Source of the DNA: a virus
IMG/VR virus record: IMGVR_UViG_3300044621_001460
Location: 1-28,374 of that record
Direction: 5' to 3' (one strand)
Length of the DNA stretch: 28,374 bases
Part shown: positions 11,726 to 20,793 of the stretch, piece after piece
Position numbering within the stretch: the stretch's first letter is position 1
Layout of the letters: each line of letters begins with the position of its first letter
The notes under the pieces: generated by a model
What the model saw: only the letters and a program-made list of their open reading frames with translations
Databases searched by the model: none
Told to the model about the DNA's origin: nothing
Made by a program: the position numbers and the translations under genes

Positions 11726-13317
11726 CAGGCCCCCGTCTCGATGTATCGCAGCGTGAGGGTAACCGTCGCGTCCTCGCCCCAGGTGACGCCCTCGATGAGC
11801 ATCGGCTGTGCGTCGGCGGCGATCTCCACGTCAGTAAGCGTCACGAGGTCGCCGCGGCGCAGCCACCCGTACCGCTGCGGCGCGATGTACTGCACGACCC
11901 GCGACGGCTGGCCGTAGCGCGCGGCTTGTGCGACCAGCACCTTCGTCGCCGTGTTCGCGTCGTGTACCACGGTCGTCTCGACGACCTTTCGACGTAGTCC
12001 GTACCGGGAGACAGGCCCGACGAGCTGCTTGATCGCGATGCGGAATGGGTCGGCGACGTGGACCTCGCCCGTGATGCGCCTCGAGGAGCGATAGCCATCG
12101 GTCTGCGGGTCCCACATGTACCGGAGCTCGACGTAAGTAGCGACCTCGTCGGAGCCCTCGTAGGCTATGCGCCCCACACGCTCGAGATTAGGGTCCACAT
12201 CGGTCGAGAGCGCCGCGAGGGCCTGTGATGCGTCCGGGTAGACCGGCCACACGTAGGGATAGACGCCGCCTGCTCCGACCGCCATCGCGAAGGGAAACAC
12301 CGCGGCGAGGACCTCGCTCATGTACTCGCCGAGCATGACGGGCTCATCGATGTACCCCGAGGTCGCGTACTGGTTGAGCGGCACGCGCGCCGAGTCCACC
12401 CGCGACCAATCCACCCGCAGCGCCGACCGGCGCAGGATGTGCGCGAGGAAATCACCCGCTCCGCGGATGGCCTGTGAGCTCTCGTCCACGAGCGCCGCGC
12501 CGTTATTCCAGACCGTGAAGAGCGGGTCGGTGAGCACGAGGCTCGTCGTGCCCGTGTTGACGACGACCCACGCAACGACGGGGATCCCGCGCGTCACGCC
12601 GAAGTATTCGCGCACGTCAGTGTAGTAAACGGGGAACGTCTCGGTCGTGCCTGCGCTGTCGATGATGTCCACCGAGAACGCCTCGATGTAATGGCACGCT
12701 ACGCCGAGGTAGACCAGACTCCCGACCGTGCCGATGATCGGTGCCGGGCTCCCGGCTGATACCCCATCCCCAGGCGTGCCCCACACCATCGGCACGATCA
12801 CGCCAGCGTCGCCAGCTGTCGCCGCGGGGTTCCCGCTCACAGCCTCGGCGAGCCAGGACGCAATCGTGATGGGCTCAAGCGGGAGCGTCGTCTGATCGTC
12901 GGCGACCATCTCCTCGAGGCTGCACGTGATCGGCTCCCACTCAGCTCCGTACTCGGGATCGACCAGCTTTCCGCGCACGACCACGCGGCGCTCGTCCCAC
13001 TCGGTACCTGCTGCCCACTGCGAGAGCTCGCCAACGGCACCGTCGAGGGCATGCCCTTCGGCGACGAGGCCGGGGACATCGACCGGCAAGATGAACGAGA
13101 GCGGCACCGAGAGGCGCGGGCTCTCCACGCTCCAGATCTCGAGCGCCTCCTCGATCTGCGGCGCGTCCACGAGGTCGGGCGTCGTCGTGATCGCGCCCGT
13201 CCCGTCCGTGATGTAGAGCGCATCGGTCGAGACGTAGTAGGTGCCGCCGGCCCACGTGATCGCGAGGACCCAGTACAGATCGCCGCGCAGCTGCGCCTCG
13301 GTCCACCGGTCGGTCAT
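11725..13317 (-). CDS. Tail tip / hub-like structural protein
   Basis: This 530-residue protein starts at ATG 13317, overlapping the preceding TGA as ATGA, with GAGGAGGT immediately before. Further upstream the open frame is shadow. It is rich in beta strands and aromatic residues, with repeated ligand-like loops (TWAGGTYYVSTDALYITDGT near the start, LTDVEIAADAQPMLIEGVTW near the end). The near-C-terminal RRGDLVTLTDVEI and VTLTLRYIETG segments resemble the end of hub-type tail proteins that carry a small beta domain. It is encoded after the large propeller-containing protein and before the fibre-like protein. No peptidase or lysozyme motif is seen. The role is inferred. Confidence 0.7.
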   Translation of the reverse strand: MTDRWTEAQLRGDLYWVLAITWAGGTYYVSTDALYITDGTGAITTTPDLVDAPQIEEALEIWSVESPRLSVPLSFILPVDVPGLVAEGHALDGAVGELSQWAAGTEWDERRVVVRGKLVDPEYGAEWEPITCSLEEMVADDQTTLPLEPITIASWLAEAVSGNPAATAGDAGVIVPMVWGTPGDGVSAGSPAPIIGTVGSLVYLGVACHYIEAFSVDIIDSAGTTETFPVYYTDVREYFGVTRGIPVVAWVVVNTGTTSLVLTDPLFTVWNNGAALVDESSQAIRGAGDFLAHILRRSALRVDWSRVDSARVPLNQYATSGYIDEPVMLGEYMSEVLAAVFPFAMAVGAGGVYPYVWPVYPDASQALAALSTDVDPNLERVGRIAYEGSDEVATYVELRYMWDPQTDGYRSSRRITGEVHVADPFRIAIKQLVGPVSRYGLRRKVVETTVVHDANTATKVLVAQAARYGQPSRVVQYIAPQRYGWLRRGDLVTLTDVEIAADAQPMLIEGVTWGEDATVTLTLRYIETGA

Positions 13318-16300
13318 ACCTCCTCCTCGATGCGGATCGAGGAAGTCCGCACGACCTCGCCGGTAGCCCCATCGGTGGAGATCCACTCCTCGCCCTGCAC
13401 CGTCTCGATGCTCACGTCGGAGACGATGCGGCCATAGAGCATGAGGTCCGGGTGGCTCGCCTGATAGGTCGTGCCGAGCGCCTTACGCTCGATCCATGGC
13501 AGGTACACGACCGGCGTTGCGCTGCCGTAGAGCTCACGGACGAGGCCCTCAACGGAGAGCGGCGCGTCATACCAGGTCGCCGCGGCCTCGCCACCACCCG
13601 AGGCCGCGGCAAGCACGTAGTCCGCAGTCGTCCCCGTCCGCACTGCCGACACGTCGGTGCCATCCGTCCACCCAAACTCGACCGACCGGCGTGCCGGCCC
13701 AAAGTTCTGCGCCCTACGCGCGCCCGATCGCCCGGTTGTGAGCGTCGTGTTCGGCGCCGTCTGCATCGTGCGGCCCCAGCTGTAGCGCCGGCCGAACGCC
13801 ATGACGTGACCCAGCATCAACGTGCCGATCTCGAAGTAATCCTCGACCGTGTGCTGTGCCGGGATCGTCAGTCGGTAGGCATTGTACCGAGGGTCGTTAT
13901 TCCACACGAGGACGCCGCTGCGGTGGACGATCGCGCCGTTCGATCCGCTCGTCCCCACGCCTGACGTGCTGGCGAGCTCGAGTCGGAGACGGCGCCCTAG
14001 TTGATTACTCCAGTTACCCTCGCTGCTCTTGGCAATGACTCGAGCCGTGAGCCCTGCGGCGGCCGTCGTGTCGGGGATGAAGCGAGCATCGCGCAGAATG
14101 CCGTGCGGCCAGAAGTACCCGGCCGAGGTTGCGCTCGTCGCATCGGGTTCAATGATGGTGCCCGAGCGCGTCCACCGCAGCGGCGCGCTTTGCACGCTCA
14201 TGTCCACCGTGCCGAGACTGACCCACGCTCCCGCGCCATTGCGCCCCTCGAGAGTCGCCGTGCGGAAGTTGCAGCCGCCCAAGTAGAGCGCCCCGAGAGG
14301 TCCGCGCAGAGGGGTGACTGCACCCGCACCGCTCTCGATCACCCATGCGAGGACGTGCTGCGTCGCATCGACCGAGCGCCACGACTGACGAGGCGACGGG
14401 GCCTCGCTCACGAGGACATTCTCCACGGCGTAGTCATGCCGCGGGGTGATCGTCCACTCGTCGTCCACGAGCGTCGGACCAGCGACGGCACGAACCTTCG
14501 TGCCGAAGTCCAGCGTCTGTGGGTACGCCGAGAATGGACGACCAGGTAGCCCCAAGGGGAGCGCGATGTTGTAGACCTGCGACACGCCAGCCGCGGCGTT
14601 CCACGCGACCGAATACCATCTCGATTCGGCCGGGTTGACCTGCGAGAACTGACCCCACGTTACCGACGTTGCCGCCGCAGTCACGCCGGAGTCGGACACC
14701 GTGTTGACCGAGCAGATCTTCGTCGCCGGGCGAATGGTGCGGAGCCCACCGACCGACGTGGACAGGTAGACCACCGCGTTGCATCCGGCCGCGCCGTTGT
14801 TCTCGAGAAAGGCGCGGATCTGGATCGGCAGTCCTGCCGTGACCGTCGTCGTGGCGAGCGTCGCGCCGCCGTTGCTGTCGAGGACATCGACGGTCGTGCC
14901 CGAGTAGCGGACCTGAATGCCGTATGTGTTCGTCCCGTTGCTCGAGGAGAGACGGATCTCGCTCCTCAGCGTGATCGCCGCCCACTCAGCGAACGCCGAC
15001 ACCGTGTGGTTCGTCGTCAGCGCGGGGCCCGCCTGTGTGTACGTATTGACGGCGGTGCCTGGCGCCGTGATCGTGAGGTATCCAGCGGCGTTGAGGTTCG
15101 TCGTCGGGAGCCCCGCCGTCGCCAGCGTCCACCCGGCCGAGTCGGGGAGCCAGTACGGGAGCCACGTGAGTCGCGACCCGAGGAGGCTGTCGGAGCGGAC
15201 CTCGGTGGCCGGCGACCAAGGGACGCACGCGGTCGCATACCCGGCGATGGCCGAGCACCCGATCTGCCCCGGCCACGTCGCCGAGTCCCACTGCGACACG
15301 AGCCGCAGCGTGCCATTGTACGCGCTTACCGTGCCGCCCACCCATTCGTTGCCTGTTCCGGCGTTGAGCGGCACGTTCGGCACCGTCGCGCTCTGGACGC
15401 CGACCTCGGTCCAGTCGGTGAATACGTCCGACGTGCTGCGCGCGATCTGCGTCTGCTGGTTCGTCGCGAAGTCAACCGAGAGGACGTAGACCGTGCCGTC
15501 CTCGTCGCGGGTGGCACAGAGTTCGGTCGAGGCCGAGAGATACCCGCCGCCGGGGTAGGCCGCGGCCGTCACGTTCGCCGAAGGTGCCGAGAGGGCCGAT
15601 AGCGTCGTCGTGACGACCGTCGTCCACGCGACCCATGCGGACGGAAGCACCTTGTAGAGCACCGCGGAGTTGGCGCCGTAGGTCAGGCGAGACGACGAGA
15701 CGAACACCACGAGGAAGGTGCCGGTCGGGGTGACCACGATATCATGCGCGCCACCCGAGTAGTCGTTGGCGTCGGGTGGGTCATCCATTGACGCGACAAG
15801 CGCGAACGATGCGCCCTCGTCTGCACTGGCGTACTGCTTGAACGTGTCGGCGATGGTTGGCGCAGTCGCGGCCGTCGTGTCCCGATAGGCCAGCATCATG
15901 AGCACCTGACCATTCGAATACGCCGCCCGCAGCCTGCGCGGCGCGAGGTTGGTCCCGTCCAGCTCGTCACGGATCACGCTGTCGGCGTACCTGGTCCACG
16001 TCGAGCCGTCGTCGGTGCTGATCCACGCCCGGATCGTGTACTGCCCCGCCGGCAGGGTCTTGCTCGAGAGCAGGAGCAGCCGCCCCTCGGGCAGTCGGAC
16101 CAGCGTCGGGCAGTACGCCACGAGGCCCACGGGCTGCGTGTCCACCACGATCGTCGTCGTCGTGAGCGACGCATCCGTGCGAAGGATCACGAGCGCGCGG
16201 GTAGCGCCGGCCGTCGAGAACCGCTGCGCCGCGGTGAGCATCGTGCCGTCGTCGGTGTGGATCGTGTGAAGGTTGCCGTACTGGTTGGCACCGACTCCGC

Positions 16301-16643
16301 TGGCGAACGTGTGCAGCGGGCTCCAGCCGGAGAAAACGAGCGGCCCGTTCCAGCCGAGCCAGTTGAGTCCATTCGTCTGCATCGCGAATGCGCCCGGCTC
16401 GATCTCGCCATCGGGCGACGAGGAGACTCCGCCCGCGCGGACAGTGCGGATCGTGATCGTGCCTTGGTCCATCTCGCCGCTAGACTCAAGGACCATGGAC
16501 GTGGGCCTCGTCGGGACGGGCACGCCGGGATGGGCGCCGGCCTCGGAGTATGACGACAGCGCCTCCGAGAACGACGAGGCGTTGATCCGCTCGTCATGCA
16601 CGAGGATGCCGCGGAGGGCGTTGACCGTGACCGCGTTTGCCAT
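13314..16643 (-). CDS. Large tail protein with sialidase-type Asp-box repeats
   Basis: This 1109-residue virion protein is encoded right after the tape measure gene. Two Asp boxes are seen, STDDGSTW (209-216) and SADEGASF (273-280). A degenerate ARSTSDVFTDW follows later. These mark blades of a BNR or sialidase-like beta-propeller at roughly 90-480. A beta-sandwich-like region follows at about 500-660, and a Gly/Ser-rich C-terminal region ends RIEEEV. It starts at ATG 16643, two bases after the tape measure stop. The propeller could bind or cut host surface glycans. Catalytic sialidase residues (Arg triad, Tyr/Glu pair) could not be confirmed by eye, so an enzyme activity is not claimed. Confidence 0.8.
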   Translation of the reverse strand: MANAVTVNALRGILVHDERINASSFSEALSSYSEAGAHPGVPVPTRPTSMVLESSGEMDQGTITIRTVRAGGVSSSPDGEIEPGAFAMQTNGLNWLGWNGPLVFSGWSPLHTFASGVGANQYGNLHTIHTDDGTMLTAAQRFSTAGATRALVILRTDASLTTTTIVVDTQPVGLVAYCPTLVRLPEGRLLLLSSKTLPAGQYTIRAWISTDDGSTWTRYADSVIRDELDGTNLAPRRLRAAYSNGQVLMMLAYRDTTAATAPTIADTFKQYASADEGASFALVASMDDPPDANDYSGGAHDIVVTPTGTFLVVFVSSSRLTYGANSAVLYKVLPSAWVAWTTVVTTTLSALSAPSANVTAAAYPGGGYLSASTELCATRDEDGTVYVLSVDFATNQQTQIARSTSDVFTDWTEVGVQSATVPNVPLNAGTGNEWVGGTVSAYNGTLRLVSQWDSATWPGQIGCSAIAGYATACVPWSPATEVRSDSLLGSRLTWLPYWLPDSAGWTLATAGLPTTNLNAAGYLTITAPGTAVNTYTQAGPALTTNHTVSAFAEWAAITLRSEIRLSSSNGTNTYGIQVRYSGTTVDVLDSNGGATLATTTVTAGLPIQIRAFLENNGAAGCNAVVYLSTSVGGLRTIRPATKICSVNTVSDSGVTAAATSVTWGQFSQVNPAESRWYSVAWNAAAGVSQVYNIALPLGLPGRPFSAYPQTLDFGTKVRAVAGPTLVDDEWTITPRHDYAVENVLVSEAPSPRQSWRSVDATQHVLAWVIESGAGAVTPLRGPLGALYLGGCNFRTATLEGRNGAGAWVSLGTVDMSVQSAPLRWTRSGTIIEPDATSATSAGYFWPHGILRDARFIPDTTAAAGLTARVIAKSSEGNWSNQLGRRLRLELASTSGVGTSGSNGAIVHRSGVLVWNNDPRYNAYRLTIPAQHTVEDYFEIGTLMLGHVMAFGRRYSWGRTMQTAPNTTLTTGRSGARRAQNFGPARRSVEFGWTDGTDVSAVRTGTTADYVLAAASGGGEAAATWYDAPLSVEGLVRELYGSATPVVYLPWIERKALGTTYQASHPDLMLYGRIVSDVSIETVQGEEWISTDGATGEVVRTSSIRIEEEV

Positions 16644-16645
16644 GT

Positions 16646-18637
16646 TCAGCCTCCCCGCTGCCCGAGCCTACGCCCTGCGTTTAACGCACGGGGGAGGGTC
16701 GCGTTCGTTCGCAGGTGATCGCGCACGAAGTAGTCGAAGCTCTTGTGCTTGTAGACGATCTGCACCGCTCCACCACCGTGGCCTTGCGCGATGCCGGCGT
16801 TCGCCTGACGGATCGCGTCGTCGCCGAGGAGGCTGCGCCCCATCGGATTCAGCACAGCCTCGCCCGCGCGGACCACGGCCATGCTCTCGTCGGGTTGGCC
16901 GATGAGCCCGCCTTTGTGGAACTTCGGCTGCGTGGCCTGCACGGTCGCCAGCTGCACCGCGCCGGCCGCACCCGCCGCGATGGCGGCGATCGCGTTGAAC
17001 GGTGGCGGCGACGAGGCCAGCGCCTGAGCGACGGCGGCCGCCGTGTTGATCGTGATCTGCGCGATCTGCAACGCCTTCGTGATTTCGAACTGCTTGCGCG
17101 ACGCCTCGCGTGCATCCTCGACGCGCTCCTTCGCCTGCTTCTTCTCGTCGGCGGTCGCGTCATCGCCGAGGGCCTTACGCGCGGCGATGGCGTTGTGGAG
17201 CTCGGTCTCCGTCTGCTCGGCGTAGAAGTCGGAGAGCGACTGAAGGTTGCTAAAAAGGTCGCTCGCGTAGCTCTGCACGCCAGCGAAGAACGCCGCCGCC
17301 TGATCGATCGTGAACGCTTCCTCGGTCTTCGTCTGGAGCGCCTCGAGCGCGGCCACCGCCTCGTCCGACATCGCCTTGAAGCGCATCCCGAGCTCTTCGG
17401 TCGGGGCACGCTGCATCGCGAGGTCGAGGTCGGCGATCAGAAGCTGGAGCTGCTCGACATCCGAGAGCGGCTGCGACGGGACCAGCGAGGAGAGCTTCGC
17501 GCTGTACGTCTCGATCGCCTTGACCGTCTTGTCGGTGATCGCCTGGGCCTGCGCCTCGGCGGCTACGCGTCCCTGCTCGAGGCTGCGCTGCCAATCCGCG
17601 TCGATCTTGAGGTACGCATCGATCTCGTCGGTGATCGCCTTGATGGCTGCGGCGTCCTTCTCCTCGACGCGCTTCTTCGCCTCGACGCTCGCCGTGCGGC
17701 GCTTGTCGTTCTTCGCAACCTGGTCGATCGCCTCGGCCTCGAGGCGCATGAACTCGATGCTGTCCTCGGTCGTGGCGTTGACCTCAACGAGCCGTTGGCG
17801 ACGCTGCGCCTGTGCTGCGGTGATCGCCTCGATCTCAGGCCCGAGCGCCGCGAGACGGGCACGCTCCTCCTCGGTCGCCTTGCCGAGTAGGAGGTGGTTC
17901 GTGATTGCGGTCTGCTCAGCCTGACGCGCGGCGAGGATAGCGTCGGCGCGGGCGATTTGCTCCTCGGTTGCCGCGGTCGTCGCCGCAGCCTCTTCTCGCA
18001 GCGCCTCGCCTCGCTTGCGCGCGGTCTGCGCGGCCATCGTCTCGAGGCCGGTCGCGATCTTGATGTAGTCGTTGACACCCGCGAGGCTTCCGGCGAACTT
18101 CGCATTGGCCTCATCCGCGGCCTTCGTCGCGGCCTCGTACTTCGCCAGCGCGACGGCCGTCTCCTCCGCGCGCTTCTGCTCCTCATAGATCAGCTCGCCG
18201 ATGGGCGCGAGCCCGGCTGCGAAGAGCGCCAGCACACCAACGACCGGGAGGATCACGGCGCCGAGGCCCTCGAACGCGAGCGCCCCGACCTCGCCAACGT
18301 CCGCGAGGTCCGCGACGTTACGCGCACTGTCCCCGAGTGCAGGCCCGAGCATCGAGAGCGCGCCCGCAAGCTTGCCGGCCGAGGACCCGACCGTGCCGAA
18401 CTTGTCGCCGACGTTCCCGACCTTCGCCGCCGCCTCACTCGCCGCAGCGGACGCCTGCTGCATCGACCGTTTGCTCGCTTCGGCCGCTGCCTTCGCCGCA
18501 CGCTCGCTGGCCTTGATGCTCTTGTTCAACTCGGCCGTCATGAGACGCGCCTGCTCGGCAGTCAGGCCGGGGATGCTCTCGAGCTGCGCCCGCAGCCCGG
18601 AGAGGTTGGCGTCTACGCTCAGTTCAACGGAAGCCAT
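16646..18637 (-). CDS. Tail tape measure protein
   Basis: This 663-residue protein sets tail length and is expelled during DNA entry. The N-terminal 110 residues are Ala/Lys/Ser-rich helix. A hydrophobic segment at about 122-150 (AVILPVVGVLALFAAGLAPI) follows, then long coiled coils (to about 520) and a second Ala-rich hydrophobic stretch near 540-570. The C-terminal FHKGGLIGQPDESMAVVRAGE followed by LNPMGRSLLG is typical of tape measure proteins. At roughly 1.5 angstrom per residue, a tail near 100 nm is expected. It is preceded by GTAGGGGG. No lytic transglycosylase or peptidase motif is visible. It lies downstream of the frameshifted chaperone, as expected, but with one gene inserted between. 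Confidence 0.93.
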   Translation of the reverse strand: MASVELSVDANLSGLRAQLESIPGLTAEQARLMTAELNKSIKASERAAKAAAEASKRSMQQASAAASEAAAKVGNVGDKFGTVGSSAGKLAGALSMLGPALGDSARNVADLADVGEVGALAFEGLGAVILPVVGVLALFAAGLAPIGELIYEEQKRAEETAVALAKYEAATKAADEANAKFAGSLAGVNDYIKIATGLETMAAQTARKRGEALREEAAATTAATEEQIARADAILAARQAEQTAITNHLLLGKATEEERARLAALGPEIEAITAAQAQRRQRLVEVNATTEDSIEFMRLEAEAIDQVAKNDKRRTASVEAKKRVEEKDAAAIKAITDEIDAYLKIDADWQRSLEQGRVAAEAQAQAITDKTVKAIETYSAKLSSLVPSQPLSDVEQLQLLIADLDLAMQRAPTEELGMRFKAMSDEAVAALEALQTKTEEAFTIDQAAAFFAGVQSYASDLFSNLQSLSDFYAEQTETELHNAIAARKALGDDATADEKKQAKERVEDAREASRKQFEITKALQIAQITINTAAAVAQALASSPPPFNAIAAIAAGAAGAVQLATVQATQPKFHKGGLIGQPDESMAVVRAGEAVLNPMGRSLLGDDAIRQANAGIAQGHGGGAVQIVYKHKSFDYFVRDHLRTNATLPRALNAGRRLGQRGG

Positions 18638-18645
18638 AGATCCCC

Positions 18646-19224
18646 CTACGCCGCCACGCGACGCGCTGCGGCCTGTAGTGCCTTATCGATCTCGGGTAGT
18701 CGCTCGCGCACGATGCGCTTGCCGTAGTCGAGGACAACGACCTTCCAGAGGTTCTTCCCGTCGCGAGGGCGCACGCTGTCACGCGCAACCAGACGGAACA
18801 CGCCGACCGGTCGCCGGGTACGGGTGTAGCGCCCGACCGTGTAGCCGTCCGGTACCTGTCCCGTCGCGCGGTAGGTCTGCATTACCTGGGCGAACTCGGT
18901 ACCGTCCACGCGTCGCCCGATTGTCGAGAATGGTCCCGGCCGGCGCACGTAGTACGTGTCCTTGTTGGTCGAGAACACCACGCCGCGGAGGTGCGTTGGC
19001 GTGATCCGCATCTCGTAGTCGATGCCGCCGCCTGTCGCGCCCGTGCGCCGGGTCACGTTGAGGTACCACTCGGCCTGGGCGTGCTCCGTCACGTCTGAGG
19101 CGATGGCCTCGACCTCGCGCTTGATCTCTGCGTAGGTCGTGGAGATCATGCGATCGAGCGCCCGCTCGAGCTCTGGCCCGATGGTCGTGGACGCTCGACC
19201 GACTGTGATCTTCTTACCCGCCAC
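18646..19224 (-). CDS. Putative tail protein between chaperone and tape measure genes
   Basis: This 192-residue basic protein starts with GTG at 19224, overlapping the end of the frameshifted chaperone product by 11 bases, and ends 8 bases before the tape measure ATG. It has a helical N-terminus (GPELERALDRMISTTYAEIK), a central region VVFSTNKDTYYVRRPGPF near 80-100, and a Lys/Arg-rich C-terminal helix (YGKRIVRERLPEIDKALQAA). The size, helix-strand layout and basic character resemble HK97 gp10-type tail completion proteins. Those are usually encoded before the tail tube, so the position is unusual. The family assignment is tentative. Confidence 0.7.
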   Translation of the reverse strand: MAGKKITVGRASTTIGPELERALDRMISTTYAEIKREVEAIASDVTEHAQAEWYLNVTRRTGATGGGIDYEMRITPTHLRGVVFSTNKDTYYVRRPGPFSTIGRRVDGTEFAQVMQTYRATGQVPDGYTVGRYTRTRRPVGVFRLVARDSVRPRDGKNLWKVVVLDYGKRIVRERLPEIDKALQAAARRVAA

Positions 19225-19767
19225 CTAGCCCCCAGAAGGCTCGAGCCTCGGGATCGATACTATCACCGTCGCGGGCCTTCGCGCGCGGGCTCTTCGTCGT
19301 GGGCGGCGGCGTGTGCTTGACGCGCCACCAGGCGAGGACGCGCTCCTGCGTCTCGCGGTCCCACTGGTAGAAGGCGCCGGGGTCGCCGCAGTACGTGAGC
19401 CCGATCTCGAGTGCTACGGCGTCGAGGGCTCCGTCCCCTCGGTAAAAACCGCCGCGGTCGCGACCTCCTCCTCGCGCGGGATCGCCGCGATCACGAGGTC
19501 GAGGGCGTGCTTGCCACCCTCGTAGATCTCGCCCTCGCTCACACCGAGCGATACCAGCTCGTCCACGACGGCGCCGCCGTAAGCGAGCATGTCGTACTTG
19601 CATCCGGCGAGCGTGGCCTTGAGCGGCTTCGATCCCCAGCACACGCCGAGCGCCGCCCCGAGCCCACGCAGCGCCGAGGTGCCGACCGCGATGGTGACCT
19701 CGCGCGCCGCCATGAACGACGAGGGCTTCCGAAGCGTGACGTTGAACTTCCCGAGCTTGATGTCCAT
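19214..19767 (-). CDS. Tail assembly chaperone GT fusion made by -1 frameshift
   Basis: A second frame, -1 relative to the upstream chaperone, runs past its stop to a TAA at 19216-19214. The likely slip site is GGTTTTTA at 19450-19443, read as GTT TTT A in the first frame. TTT can re-pair perfectly after slipping and GTT less well. The fusion would be 184 residues, 108 from the first frame and 76 from the second. The added part contains LTYCGDPGAFYQWDRETQER and LAWWRV, reminiscent of T-type extensions, which recruit the tape measure and tail tube proteins. The position between tube and tape measure matches the known G/GT system of long-tailed phages. The slip itself is inferred. Confidence 0.8.
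19414..19767 (-). CDS. Tail assembly chaperone (G-type)
   Basis: This 117-residue protein is the unshifted product. It should coat the tape measure protein during tail assembly and is not part of the finished virion. It starts at ATG 19767 with AAGGAGGAAGG just before it; the longer open frame upstream contains the hairpin and is leader. It opens with MDIKLGKFNVTLRKPSSF. A hydrophobic middle follows (VGTSALRGLGAALGVCWG), then an acidic helical end. Only 9 codons follow the presumed slip site before TAG at 19416-19414. No sequence identity to lambda gpG is claimed; the call rests on size, place and frame arrangement. Confidence 0.82.
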   Translation of the reverse strand: MDIKLGKFNVTLRKPSSFMAAREVTIAVGTSALRGLGAALGVCWGSKPLKATLAGCKYDMLAYGGAVVDELVSLGVSEGEIYEGGKHALDLVIAAIPREEEVATAAVFTEGTEPSTP

Positions 19768-19788
19768 CCTTCCTCCTTGAACGTGAAA

Positions 19789-19818
19789 CGCCCCCCGCAC
19801 CTAGTAGCACGGGGGGCG
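19789..19818 (-). terminator. Strong hairpin after the tail tube gene; attenuator or processing site
   Basis: CGCCCCCCG (19789-19797) and CGGGGGGCG (19810-19818) form a perfect 9-bp G+C stem with a 12-base loop, between the tail tube stop and the chaperone ribosome binding site. The leftward strand has no T tract after it. It may reduce readthrough, protect the upstream mRNA end, or both. That would give more tail tube than chaperone, which particles require. Confidence 0.6.
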
Positions 19819-19836
19819 CTCGGGTAGCCGGTCGGA

Positions 19837-20334
19837 TCAGGTCGCGGTGATCGTGCCGTAGACCGTGAAGTTGATCGTGTAGCTGTTGGGGTCGCCCTCG
19901 GCGATGTCCACGCCGGTCACGTGCACGTCGTTCATGGTCAAGACGTGGTCCCCGCTATCGCCGAAATTGGACCCCTCACAGGTCCAGACGAGCTTGTATG
20001 TCTTGACATCGCTGGCGCTCCCGAGCGTGGACACCATCGACGCGAAATAGCCGGTGATCGCCGCCACGTCGTAGAGCGTGCCGCCGGTCGCATCGGTGAG
20101 GTCCGTGAAGTGCGCCGAAAACGACCCCGTGACGAACGTCCTCGCGGTCTGCCGGAGCGATCCGAGCTCCCCGCGGTCGAGGTAGGTAGCCGTCTCGTGG
20201 AGCTGCCCGAGGCCGCTCACGGAGAGGTCGCCGCTCTCGTACTGCACCGTCATCGACAGGGGAGTCGGCGAGGTGTTGTCGGAGAAGGTGATGGATCCGT
20301 CACGGTAGTTCTTCACGACGCTGGAAATGGCCAT
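19837..20334 (-). CDS. Major tail tube protein
   Basis: This 165-residue protein is the probable building block of the tail tube. It starts at ATG 20334, with GGGGG 4 bases upstream. It is predicted almost entirely beta: ISSVVKNYRDGSITFSD at 3-19, LSMTVQYESGDLSVSGL at about 26-42, an FVTGSFSAHFTDLTDATGG segment, and a final VDIAEGDPNSYTINFTVYGT. The D-G-S-x-x-F start and the late SYTINFTVYGT strand are typical of tube proteins of this type. It is encoded just before the chaperone and tape measure genes and is followed by a strong hairpin, consistent with high expression. The family is assigned by composition and position. Confidence 0.82.
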   Translation of the reverse strand: MAISSVVKNYRDGSITFSDNTSPTPLSMTVQYESGDLSVSGLGQLHETATYLDRGELGSLRQTARTFVTGSFSAHFTDLTDATGGTLYDVAAITGYFASMVSTLGSASDVKTYKLVWTCEGSNFGDSGDHVLTMNDVHVTGVDIAEGDPNSYTINFTVYGTITAT

Positions 20335-20349
20335 TTTTGCCCCCTTTTT

Positions 20350-20793
20350 CTACTGAAGCGGAAGAGTGTGAACGATGCGGAACGTTACCACACCGACGAC
20401 CCATTCGCCGATGGTGTTTGTCTCACGCGTGGTCCGCAGCACCTGCACCTTGTACGAGGAGGGCCACGTCGCGTCGTAGACCATGAGCTTGTTGATCACG
20501 GCCTGCTCGCCGTCGAGGGCGTCGTCGTAGCTATCGCTCATGCCCTTCGGAGCGAGGCGCCATGAGTAGCGCAGGTCGAGGGTCGTCTCCACGAGGAGCC
20601 CCTCGGCAGGACGCCCACGGTAGGCGCGCAGGTCCTCGGTCAGCGTCGGGTGTACAGCAAACGCCTTGTGCGCGATGGAGTCGGCATCCCGGCCGAAGTT
20701 ATCCGGCGCGACCCGCGACTCCTTCCAGCCGGTGAGCTGAAGGATGCGCGCGGTCACATCCTCGCGCAGCTGGCGTACCGTCTTGCTGGCCAT
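20350..20793 (-). CDS. Putative tail terminator / head-tail joining protein
   Basis: This 147-residue protein starts at ATG 20793, overlapping the preceding TGA (TGATG), and lies just before the tail tube gene. It begins with a helical segment (TVRQLREDVTARILQLTGW). It continues with alternating strands and helices, including VETTLDLRYSWRLAPKGM and VGVVTFRIVHTLPLQ at the end. Size and position fit a tail terminator (gpU-like) or the last connector. The alpha/beta layout is compatible, but no diagnostic motif is seen. The open frame upstream of 20793 belongs to the neighbouring gene's shadow. Confidence 0.65.
   Translation of the reverse strand: MASKTVRQLREDVTARILQLTGWKESRVAPDNFGRDADSIAHKAFAVHPTLTEDLRAYRGRPAEGLLVETTLDLRYSWRLAPKGMSDSYDDALDGEQAVINKLMVYDATWPSSYKVQVLRTTRETNTIGEWVVGVVTFRIVHTLPLQ

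Noticed and set aside
16715-17890. Rightward 391-codon frame
   Set aside because: It is antisense to the tape measure coiled-coil region, with low-complexity Arg/Leu composition and no ribosome binding site worth noting.
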